Origin: Diplosphaera chodatii
Taxonomy: Eukaryota; Chlorophyta; Trebouxiophyceae; Prasiolales; Stichococcaceae
DNA length: 64,000 bases
Direction of reading: 5' to 3'
NCBI GenBank assembly: GCA_032358165.1
Contig: JAALGY010000028.1
Location: forward strand, 496,001 to 560,000
Shown here in pieces: positions 20,973 to 31,400 of the stretch (positions are counted from its first letter, which is position 1; each line of letters starts with the position of its first letter). The notes beneath the pieces were generated by a model. The model did not search any database and was not told where the DNA came from. It was given only the letters and a program-made list of their open reading frames with translations. Made by a program: the position numbers and the translations under genes.

Positions 20973-23900
20973 ATGACGCTTCACTGCCCAGCGCGGGTGG
21001 TTGCAAAAGCGCAGCTGCTGCTGAGGTGCCGCAGGCCGCTCACCAGCTGGGCGGCCCGCAATAGAGTACCTGTAGCAGCCATTCCAGGATGTGCAACAGA
21101 GTCGGCGCCGCGGCAGCATGTCAGTGAGACTGCATGGAGCTCTGCAAGGGCAGCTGCAGAACGGCACCATCACAGAGGGTTATCAACTGCTTCAGTATGC
21201 CGAAGACGATGGCACGTTGCCACGGAGGCCCGTCCGCCTCCGGCGGCAGCAGCAGCAGCCGCCCTCAGCTGCAGCATCCGTGCACATCATCAACAGCGCC
21301 GGCGTGCCGCGACGGCGCCCGCGGCTGCCACGGACGCAGCGCCAGCACTGGCCGCGCCGGGCAGCACCACGGTGACGGCGGAGGAGCTGGTGGCAGCGCA
21401 CCTGGCGGCCATTGACTGCAACCGCAGCAAGGTGTGGTTCTGCTCCTGAAGAGTTCCCCTCGGTCTTCATCGTCCCCGTCGTTCCCACAGTATCGTGCAG
21501 GGTGAAGCGATCATCAGATCAGAGTCTGCCCTGGGCTACTGCGATGTAATGCCCCTGCTGAAACCATTAGCAGGCGTACGCGATCCCGGACGGCGGCATC
21601 CCGCCGGAGTGGGCGCTGCTGGAGCCGCTGCCGCCCAACACCAAGCCGCCCGCGGGCGAGCAGAACGCACAGGCGCGGCGCGCGCTCTGGCGGGTGGGCA
21701 GCTTGCTGTGACGATGCAAGTCCATACTCTCTTCTCCCAGAAATGCATGGTTTTGCAGTGATGGCAGGCGCCTTGTCTGCGTCACAGCCGGGCAATGGCT
21801 CTCGTATGGTGCACCCCTGCACATGGCCCGCCAATCAATGCTTATTACGTATGCAGCTTGAGGCTCACGTGTGCATGTGGATCAGCATGCTTTTGATTGG
21901 ATTGCTGCAGGTGCTGAACCACAAGGAGCCGTACTGCTGCCCCGCCTGCCGGCAGCCCATCTACAAGCTGGAGGTGCTGGCTCGCCACCTGCGCGGCTGC
22001 TGCCCCGACCTGCTGTCGCCGCAGGTGAGGCTGCTGCGGCCGGGTGACCTTCATCTGCAGTACATCGCTATAACTCCGCATCAGCACTATGCGATGTCAA
22101 CAATTGGTGCGGCCTGCAGGACCTTGAGGCTGCGGAGGGCGACGATGAGCCGCTGCTGCGGGGGGCGCTGCGGGCGGCAGCCCTCAGGGAGGCAGCCATG
22201 CAGAACACAGCGGTACGTGGATGTGTGACGCATGCCAACCTGATGCCTTTCACTTTCTTTTGCATGTGCATGCCCTTTCTCCTGGTGCCATCCCTGATGA
22301 TGGGCAGGCTGGTGACAGGCAGGTAGGCCATAGTGACACAGATGATGGTGACTGGACTATGTCGGTGGCGCAGATGGACCTGGGCTTCCGGCAGGTAGAT
22401 GCCGAGGGGCGGCCCATCCGGCGAACGGCCGCCCAGGTTGCCGCCATCATGGGGCTGCCCGAGAAGCGGTGCGTCACGGCTGATCTCCCAGCAGTCAATG
22501 GAAATGACATCCACCATACCAACATGGGCCGCTACATAGGCCACTGATATGCTGGCACCTGAACGCGTCTGCTTCTGCAGGCTGCGGCGCATGCTGCGGC
22601 TGGCGATGAAGGCGATCCCGCTGCGGCACGACGCGGAGCCGCTGGAGGTGCTGTTCGAGGACGACCACCTGCTGGCGCTGAACAAGCCGCCGGGCGTGCT
22701 GACGGCGCCCAAGCACCGCTACATGGTGAAACCTCCTAGGCCGAACTGTAGTCATGCCGGACCTTTGTGCTTCGTGGCCGTGGGTGTATCGTAGTGGAGC
22801 GAGATGGACGGAAACGAAGTGACACGAGGGATTAAGGCCAGGCTGGACCTGCACCGTTCAGGCGCTGCGGTTGCTGACTGGGGCATCGGCACACTGGGAG
22901 TAGTCAGCACCAAAGATGCAGATGTCTTGCTGATCCAATGATGTGTCATTGCAGGGTGGCAGCATGGTCAACCGCATCATCCCCTACCTGGGCCGCATGC
23001 CCCACGTCCTGCACCGCCTGGACATGTACACCAGCGGTGGGCCTTGGAATTGCCGCTTGATGCTGATGTACCTGACTGTTGACATGGTTGCCAAGTTGCA
23101 CAGGAGCAGATCCAGCACCGTGTCAGGCACTTCCTCGCACTCAGTCACTGTTAGTCAGCTCCCCGCATTTCCAGATGATCCATGCATGGCACACGCAGGC
23201 GTGGTCGTCTTCGGCAAGACGCTGCAGGCGACGCGACACGTGCACGCGCAGTTCCGGCGGCGCACTGTTGAAAAGCGGTACCTGGCGCTGGTCGCAGGCG
23301 TCCCAGAGACAGCAGACTTTGTGGTGGACGCACCCATCGACCGGCATCCGGTTGACAAGTGAGCTGGGAGCATGTGAATCACCGATACATGTAGCAGCAA
23401 ACGTGTCCTGACGCTGGTCTGTGCTGTGCTCTGCACCTGCTCTGTCTGATGTCCAGTACGCTTTCAGGGACCTTGATGACATTCAATGCAGCCACATCAT
23501 GCTCAGCACAGATGCTGTTGCACTTGCGCAGGCTGGTGCGCATCACCACGAGTCCAGACGGTCTGCTGTCGTCCACAGCCTTCAGCGTGCTGGCATCAAA
23601 CGCAGGCGCGGATCTCAGCACTGGTCAACGCGGCCAGTTCATGGCAGCAGCAGGCGCTCCTGACAGGTGCAACTGGATACATGTGGTCCAACTGAACAGT
23701 GTATACTACTGTGAACTTACAGTTCTCACATGACATCGGACAGTGTTGGTGTGGTATGAGTGTTTAATGGGCTGCGCTGCGCTGCAGGGGAGCGGCGCTA
23801 ATCAGCTGTGCCCCCTTGACGGGGCGCACACATCAGGTGAGCAGTTGATGATGCAACCACTCATTGCACAAATTGCTGCAACATCTGTCTTACTGCAGCC

Positions 23901-24422
23901 GTCCTGGAGGCGCCCCTGGGCTCCATCGCATCCACCCAAATGTTCGGGACTAAGCCGGTGCGTCGGCTGTCACAGATCCGGGTGCACCTGGGGCACGTGG
24001 GGCACCCCATCCTGGGGGACGACTTCTATGGCGTGCTTGGGCCCTGGATCGGGCGCCAGGTGTGGTCTCCTCGACATACTGCAGAGCCAGATTGACTGGT
24101 GGCAGCGAGCTTGTCGCACCACGGGATGTCATGTTGGCTGTCGTCTGCATGACACCTTCGGCACCGGGATACTGCTGCACCTGCAGGCGCTCCATGCTGC
24201 AGAGCTGACGATTGACCACCCAGCCAGCGGCGAGCGCATACACTTCTCAGGTGCGACCACGGCCTCTTTTATGTGTCCTCAGTGCTGAGATACATACTGT
24301 TGATCTTGAGTGAACGCCGTATGTTGCGAACTGCGGCTGTGTGTGCTCGTGCAGCACCTCCGCTTGACGACTTCAGGAGTGCCATGAAAACGCTAGGGCT
24401 GCAGTGGGACATGGAGACATGA
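20973..24422 (+). CDS. RluA-type RNA pseudouridine synthase with N-terminal zinc finger
   Basis: It isomerises uridine to pseudouridine in RNA. Exon 1 (20973-21431) is rich in Arg, Ala and Ser without acidic residues, as in organelle transit peptides. Exon 3 (about 21911) encodes a C2HC finger: PYCCPACRQPIYKLEVLARH then LRGCC. The catalytic domain follows: LEVLFEDDHLLALNKPPGVL (about 22646), then PHVLHRLDMYTSG with the catalytic Asp at codon 23021-23023, spliced in phase to VVVFGKTLQATRHVHAQF, VEKRYLALVAGVPE and APIDRHPVDK. After one uncertain exon (about 23790) come RRLSQIRVHLGHVGHPILGD (about 23960) and a C-terminal tail ending LQWDMET, stop TGA 24420-24422. No S4 domain is seen. Target RNA is unknown; the transit-like N-terminus suggests chloroplast or mitochondrion. 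Confidence 0.85.
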
Positions 24423-24667
24423 CGTCAGGCAAAGCTAGCACATAACGCCAGCCATCCATGATTCCGTATATGGTAGACAGTGCTGCTAGATCAGCGACTC
24501 CGTGACGTTTGATTTGACCTGCTTCCAGCTACCGCCAAGCTTTCGATCGGCGGCAGCTGACTTGGCGCAGTCTGACTCATCAGCAACCGACTTGCAGCGT
24601 TAGTCTCTCAGCACTTCCATCTCTGCATAGAACACATACAGACATACACACGCTCTGCGTCATCAAC

Positions 24668-26169
24668 ATGGCGACCGATACACAGCAGCCCGCCACACCC
24701 TACCTGCCGCAGGTAGGGGCGACAGCAGGCCGTCCTCCGGAACGACCTGCTTTGACATCAAGGCATTGACCGCCCTGTCGAGAGTAGAAGCAAAGACGTT
24801 AGACTTGATGCAACATGCTGCAAGGCCGTTGTTTGGTTCCCGCAAGGCAGGCATGATGTGCAGTTGGGCTGCTGTGTGCCGCTGCCAACCTGGCGCACCA
24901 TTCTCCACCTCCGCTTCCGTCATGGCTGCCGATACTGTACTCCGGTCTACAGTATAGCGAACGCCGTGCCTCCTGTTAGCAATGGAACGCTGACTACCTT
25001 GCCCTGCACATGCGCAGGTGCGCTGCGCGGTGTGCCCTGATACCCACGCCCCCGAGCCAGTGTGGACCGCGGCCAATGTGCGTACCCGCCACCTGAACGA
25101 GGTGCACTACATGTCAAATGGACACCCTGGACCGGTGGTAGCATATCAGCCACAGGCTCATACACAAAATGTGCAGCGTGCATTCAGCTGCACACCGTGC
25201 AGTGCAGTGCAGTGCAGTACCACACTTGAAGTATCCATGTCGACAGCATCTTCAGGCCCTGTGCATGCTGCACGACAGCACCAACACCTGCTGCAACTTA
25301 TCAGCTCCAAGTGCTGCAGGCGGTGGAGCACTCGCGCCACCTGCGGGAGCTGGCTGAGGCCTCAAGTGAGCAGCTCTCAGGCGTTGATCTTGCTGGGTGC
25401 AGCCGTCAGTGTGTCTTGCCAGACTGCTGAACACGGCATGCAACTCTGGGCATAGCTTGCACAAATGCGCAGGGCAAGGACAGTGATGTAGCTTCAAGCT
25501 GCTTATTGCATGGCGTCATCGGGCTGAGGCATTGTCAGAACGGTGACTGGACGCATCATCACTATGCTGATGTGTGCACCGCAGCGCTGAAGACGGGCAA
25601 GTCCGTGGTGAGCGACGATGAGCTCTCCGCAGCAGGTGCTTTACCGAAGTCCACCTGTGCTGGCCCAGTGCAGAATCATGCTTGGACACACTCTGCTGTT
25701 GCGCAGTGGTTTCTGAGCACGCTACTGCTCGCGCGGACATGTGAAGGCCTGTTGGACAGAGGCACGTGTGTCTGTGCTCCTCCTAAAACCACAAAGCGTC
25801 TGTGCATGGTGTGCAGACAACAATGTCGTGAGAGCTGAGGCCGCGCTACTGGGTGAGTGACTTCAAAGCCCAGAGCCCAACGCCAAGTACTTGCACGAGC
25901 AGGTCATGCTCAGCATCGAGATGCTAGTGGGGTGCAGCGCAACATGCCAGCAGAGCAGCCATGGGCGTGCGCTGCTGATTGCGTCATCATACTTGGGGTA
26001 TACTGGGAGACAAGGAGTGTGGGGTTACTTCAATGCTCAGTTGCTTCTCTTCTTGTATGCTACAGTGCAGGCCTCGGCGGGGCAACAGGCCGCAGATGGG
26101 TCGCAGGTGTCGGTCCGGCACGGCGAGCAGGGTGTCTCTGTGCCCCCTGGCAGCGTGGCAGCCGGCTGA
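24668..26169 (+). CDS. Small zinc-finger-like protein, function unknown
   Basis: Not recognised as a known family. The ATG at 24668 starts MATDTQQPATPYLPQ, spliced to VRCAVCPDTHAPEP (25020), whose CxxC is followed by RTRHLNEVHY, so a C2H2-like zinc site (C-x2-C ... H-x4-H) is possible. Then come LQVLQAVEHSRHLRELAEAS (about 25308), TLKTGKSVVSDDELSAA (about 25588), EPNAKYLHEQVMLSIEML (about 25873) and a polar tail ending GSVAAG, stop TGA 26167-26169. These exons join in phase; the extent of exon 2 is open (donor at about 25100 or 25134). Expected length is about 140 residues, soluble, without signal peptide or membrane segment. Downstream is a 750-bp gap before the convergent second GST gene. 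Confidence 0.55.
25197..25216. repeat. Short tandem repeat, GTGCA x4
   Basis: Four perfect copies of the pentamer GTGCA inside an intron of the zinc-finger-like gene. A microsatellite without evident function. Confidence 0.7.
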
Positions 26170-26919
26170 TGGACCAGCGAGGTGCCATCATTCCCACCAC
26201 ACCACCACCTGCATTGATTAGCGATGTGTCATGATACTCCTCCCCTGCCAGTCGTATTCTGGCTGGGGTTCGATCGTGCACCGCCATGCAGCCCTCGGGT
26301 CACCCAGTGAATAGGTGTTCTCTGTTGTCACTGATGCCACGCTTGACCCAGTCATATCGTTTGATCAGGTTTGATGCGCTATAGCGGAGCAATGGTACAG
26401 AGCTATGCTGCTCTGCAGGGCAGGGTGAGGCCACACAAGGCCAAAAGGGGCGGCAGTCGCTGATCAGCGCCATTTCAGCAAGCTGGCTGCAGTGCATGAT
26501 GTGGCAATGAGTGCGAGTTTGGTTATGTGGGCTGCTGGAGGGTCACCAACGACACGCAGCAGATCTTTGGCTCACTCTTTTGCTGTGCGCCTTGCCTGCT
26601 ATGGGTGACAGCGTCGCTGTAGCAAACAGCTGGTGATGTGTACCAGAACGTAGGTCACTCAGTGTGTGCACTGAACAGTGCCGTTGTGCACATGGTTGTA
26701 TTATCAGGAGCAGCACGACGTTTGCTTTGCTTACTAGGTGTACGGCGGCAGGCTGGTACAACGCCTAGCTAATCGACAGTCGGAACAGGCATAGTTGCTG
26801 AACTCGAGGTCGTGTCTTCGTGGCTCACACTAACAACAGCAGTTGAAACAGGACACCAATGTTGCAGATGTATCACATATACAGCAGCCTGTACAGCAGA
26901 TTCCCTGCTACCAGTGGCA
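26170..26919. other. Intergenic space between convergent genes, nothing recognised
   Basis: Between the zinc-finger-like gene (+) and the second GST gene (-). Reading frames here are short and lack splice-consistent continuations or motifs. No RNA gene was recognised. Confidence 0.4.
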
Positions 26920-28185
26920 TCAGATGGCGCCGCCAAAGACAGTTCCTTGCTGCGTGCCTGCCTGCCCATGCGCCTTCAGCACCCTGGCCACCGCCTCGCG
27001 AGCTCTTATTCGACTGACATACTGCTGAATACGCGGGAACGCAGCATATGTGGCGCCCACATGCTCTGCCAGCAGCAGGAATGGAGCTGCAGCACATCAA
27101 GACAGCATCATGGTATTATTCGTATCATGCTCAAGATGTGCAGGACCCCGCAGAATGTTGCAGTGTATTTTACGAAGGTCAACAGGACATACCTGCGGCG
27201 ATGTCAGCTAGCGTGTAGTCATCGCTGGCAACATGCCTACTGGCCGTTAGGTACGCCTCCCAGTACCCCAGCTCCGTGCGCAGCTGGTCGATCAGCTCCC
27301 CGAAGCGCATTGCGTCTGCGCATGCGAGGCACGGCCTGGTTGAGTGTGCGGTCGCATGCTTTGCCGCATGCACCACAGACAAGGCCACATCCATCAGTGG
27401 CAAAGCGCATACCACAGCACCTGCGATGGGCTACCAACGCGGCAGAACCTAGCTGCACGGTAGCTAGGACGGTCATTGCTCCTTCAGCAGTCGCGGCATC
27501 ACCTTTGGGGCTCATGGGCTTGTGGGCGTCGCGCAGCTTGAAGCGAATGGGCGCCGTCACCTTGTCCGCAAGGCCCTGACTATCCGCCAGCCGCTGCCAT
27601 ACCTATATCGGCACTTAAGAAGGGAAGCTCGACCATAACCCCTGAAGACAAGCCTGTCACATGTCAGCGAGCATCAGCGATCAACGAACAGCATGGCAGC
27701 GGAGCGCCCACCAATGCGCGGTGCTTTTCGTCAACCGCCGGCGGCAGGAGGGGCTGGCCGCGGGCACTGTGGCGGTCCTGGACCCATGTTATGATTGCCA
27801 ACGCGCTGTTCAGCGCGATGTGCCCTTCATCCACGAAGATTGGCACCGTGCCACGCAGGTTCAGCGCTCTGATCTCCTTCTTGTTCTGGTCACCTGGCAT
27901 GACATGGCAGCATGTAACGATATATTGTCGATCGATTCTCTCAAGCCATCAGTTCTCGTTCAAGCAGGAGATCAGCTGGTGCTGTATGCTGTATGTGTGC
28001 TTGCTGATGGTACGCTTGCAGACACTCCACCACCGAGGGCTATGGGTCATATGGTGGTTGGCACCTGCCCGCAGGTCCAGCGTGTGGCTGTTGTACTGCA
28101 CACCGGCCTCCTGCAGCGCTACATGCGCGCTGACGCACCAGGGGCACCCGGTCATGTAGTAGAAGTCTGTCGCTGCCTTGGCCAT
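26920..28185 (-). CDS. Glutathione S-transferase with CPWC active site
   Basis: Starts at 28185 with MAKAATDFYYMTGCPWCVSA, a thioredoxin-like N-terminus with a CxxC motif. Exons then join in phase: THTLDLRA-type strand end spliced to GDQNKKEIRALNLRGTVPIF (cis-Pro of the glutathione site) and FVDEGHIALNSALAIITWVQ (27880-27730). The C-terminal domain has KVTAPIRFKLRDAHKPMSPK, RFGELIDQLRTELGYWEAYL, SDDYTLADIAA (N-capping motif region) and YAAFPRIQQYVSRIRAREAV, ending FGGAI, stop TGA 26920-26922. Length is about 220 residues, usual for cytosolic GSTs. An upstream in-frame ATG at 28236 would add 17 residues. The second Cys of CPWC is unusual for GSTs and glutaredoxin-like. It is a distant relative, not a recent copy, of the GST at 17998-20560. 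Confidence 0.82.
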
Positions 28186-28486
28186 CCTGCACCTTCGTCT
28201 GATGTCAGCACGCGTGATTGAAACAGGTTCATTCACACACTAATGCGGGACTGTGAATGATGTGCGGGCTGGGGTGCTCCTGCTTCTGCTTGCAAGCTTG
28301 GTCGATGAACGCTCCAACCGGAGCATGCATGGCAGATCTGACGTCAATCTGCTTTGGATCTTGCAGATCTTTGATGCCGCCGTATCTACTGCCCCAATCA
28401 ATGGCAGCATGACTCCCTGAAATGGACAGCTGGGGTGGCTGCTGCTCTGGCCCGAGCCTGTGCACCGCACCATATAGCATGCACGA

Positions 28487-31400
28487 TCACGAAGCCAGCG
28501 GTTTGACGCCTGTGACAATCAGCTGCAATGTAGCGGCGGCATGTGGGTGCTGCCTCCCTGCCGCCTCCGCTGAGGCCACCGCCGCTGCATGCCGTGCCTC
28601 AGCCTACAGATGGGAGCGCGTAGGAGCGTGGCGCTGTTCTTGTGAACAGGGTGAACTACAGATACACACGCAGGCACAGAAGCAGTGCATCGTAGTGACG
28701 TGGGTTGTGTGTTCCCCTGTACGCTGTCATGTCATGGCAGGACTGGCAGCATGACGGCTGCGCAATGGTATGAAGCCACCAAATCGCCCACCTGCTGCAT
28801 CGCTGCCGGCCCTGCAGCATGCATTCGCAGCTTGCCAGCGGCTGCGCTGTCGTACCTCCTTGCCCGCCGCTGCTGCAGTGCTGTGACCTGCAGCACCTGC
28901 AAATGGTATGGTCGATGTCCATTCAGTTGACGGTTAACTTCAGCATCAGATACCAGTCTGACTTCAGATCAGCACAAATTCAATGTGACTGACCAACAGA
29001 GTAGCCAGCCCGGGTCGTCCATATTCGATGTGGCAGAGTATCATTGGGTGTTTACACAGATCATTGCACCTGCACCCGGCTGGCCTGCAGTTGCTGGTTT
29101 GCCACCTCTGCCTCCACCGCTGCTGCCTGCATTGCTGCGTAGCGGGCCTGAGCCTCTGCCGTCGCTACTGCTGCCTCCTGCTGCTGCTGCTGCACTGCCG
29201 CCAGGCCTGTCCTGGCAGCCTGACACGCCCACACCGCACGCATGAGTGCCCGCATGTACCATCGCAAAGCTTGACGCGATGCTGAGACGCCACACAAGGG
29301 CAGGCGATGGTGGCAGGCCCTTGCCATGCAGCGTCATGTCTCACAGGCGCATGCTGTGATGCAATCGCAGGGAAGGTGGGGATCATGGTGAAGCTGACCT
29401 GTGTCGCCTTTATGGCATTACGCAGACCACGATGCAGTTCTGCAGCCCGCAGTTGCTTCGCCGGCGAGCTGCCAGCTGGTGCCACCGACTTGGCCGCAGC
29501 TCGCTCCTGCACATTGGCGGTGACAGGGTGCTGCCGTGATGTACACTGCTGCAGGCCAAACGAGCATAACAAGCCTGACATACATCACACGTTGGACGCG
29601 CAGTAGAAGGTATGTGCCAGTGTATCATGAGTTCTTGGCCGCTGACCTTGATCTCGAGCGCCTCCCGCCGGGCCAGCGCCGCCTGCAGGGCCGCCTGCGC
29701 CGTGGCGGTGTCCCGAGCCACTCCCCGCTGCAGGAGCTGCGCATCGCGCAGGGCCTGCTGCAGCGGCCGCGTCGCCTCCTCCACAGCGTGGGGGTTCACT
29801 TCCGCCTGTGACAGCCGGAATTGATCGTCGAAAAACAGTGCATCTCATTGCTGAGTGACGCTTGCTGGCGACGACGCCTTCTTCTACAAGGTACATCGCA
29901 TGGTACATCAGCCATCCAGCCTGTTGAGGCGGCATGGACTACAGCCAGTTGCCACTTGCCTTCGTTCTGAGGTCGGCCTGGATGTCGGCCTCGAGCTGCT
30001 TCACGGCCGCTGCAGCGGAAGCAGCATTCGTTGATGCCTGGCCGGCGGCCGCCTGCCCTGTAGCTATGTCCGCCTGCAGCCGCTGCGCCTGTGCCTCCAG
30101 TTCCTGGTTGCATGAGCAGCTGATACCTTGGCAGCGCTGTTGATCAGTCGAGCATAACGGCAACATGTGACATGCAACTGCTGCACCGCACTCATCTGGA
30201 GGTTCCGCTGATCTGTTGACGCAAGGCTGCCATGGCGCCAAACACTCACCCTGAGCTCGTTGACGGCTGTGGCCTGTAGCACGGCATGCTCTCCTTGCAG
30301 CTGCCCGCCCTCCGCTGCCGCCGCCGCAAAGCCGGCGTCCGCCCGCGCCAGGTCCTGCCGGTGCGCCGCCATCTCACGGTCCAGCCGCCTGGCCTCCGCC
30401 TCCTCCGCCGTTAGCCTGCCGGGCAAGGGTTTTGACTAGGGTTCAGCAGGAACCCTGACCGTCCTGCTGCTGTGGAGGAGGAATGATCCTGCGGCTCTAC
30501 ACCTCTACTGCATGAGCTGACATCCACACACAATTGTCAGCACCTGACCTCGCAGGCTGTCAGCGTTGAGAGAACTTGCAATCGAGGCACATGACGGGTC
30601 GCAGCGGCAGTGGGGAGCTCACTCGCGGTCCAGGCGGGCGCGCTTGACGGTCAGCACCGCGATGTGCCGCTGCTTCAGGGCCGCCGCCTCCTCCAGCGCC
30701 GCGTTCTCCGCCTGCAGAGGGCGACATCGATCGACTTGCTTCCGTGTGTATGACGCGCTCACCAGCACGCTGTGTTTGCCAAACGGAGGGCCAGGGCAGT
30801 GTTCGTGGCAGGTGGTGCACATGTCGACACGAGGGTGTGACACTGCTCCGCATGCACCGACTGCATGCACATCAACAAAAGCCCGATCCGCCCAGGGAAG
30901 CACCTGCAGGGCGGCCAGGGCGGTCTGCCGGGCGGCCCACACGCGCTGCAGGCGGCCGCTGTCGGCGCGCACCCCCGCCAGCTGCGCCTGCACCTCCCGG
31001 ATGAGAGCCTCCAGCGGCCCTGCAGCACAATGCCCCACGACCTTCCATGACTTGCACGGCCCGCTAGATACTTCTGGCATCAGGGAGGCGTAGGACCTGA
31101 CCATGTGCATGTCTGCTGCGCACTGTCATGGAAGGAGACCGCCGCTGACATGCTGCAGCCCTTCGCTCACCAGTGTCCTCGCCCTTGCCGAGGTCAGCTG
31201 TCAGCTTATCATACCGCCGATTAAGCACATCCACCTGCAGGCACATGCCACACGTGGTGCTGTTGCAGGCTGCCCACGTTCAGTATCGGCGTGTGCTAGT
31301 GCAACATGTCTATCGCTGGTCTGTGCAGCCGTGCCAGTGCTGTGCTGCAATAAAGGTGCATGCAATTGAGACCGCAGCCCACCTGGCGCAGCGCCCTCTC

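Noticed and set aside
17998..28185. The two GST genes as a recent tandem duplication
   Set aside because: Their active-site motifs (CPFAQR against CPWC), intron positions and C-terminal domains differ throughout, and unrelated genes lie between them.
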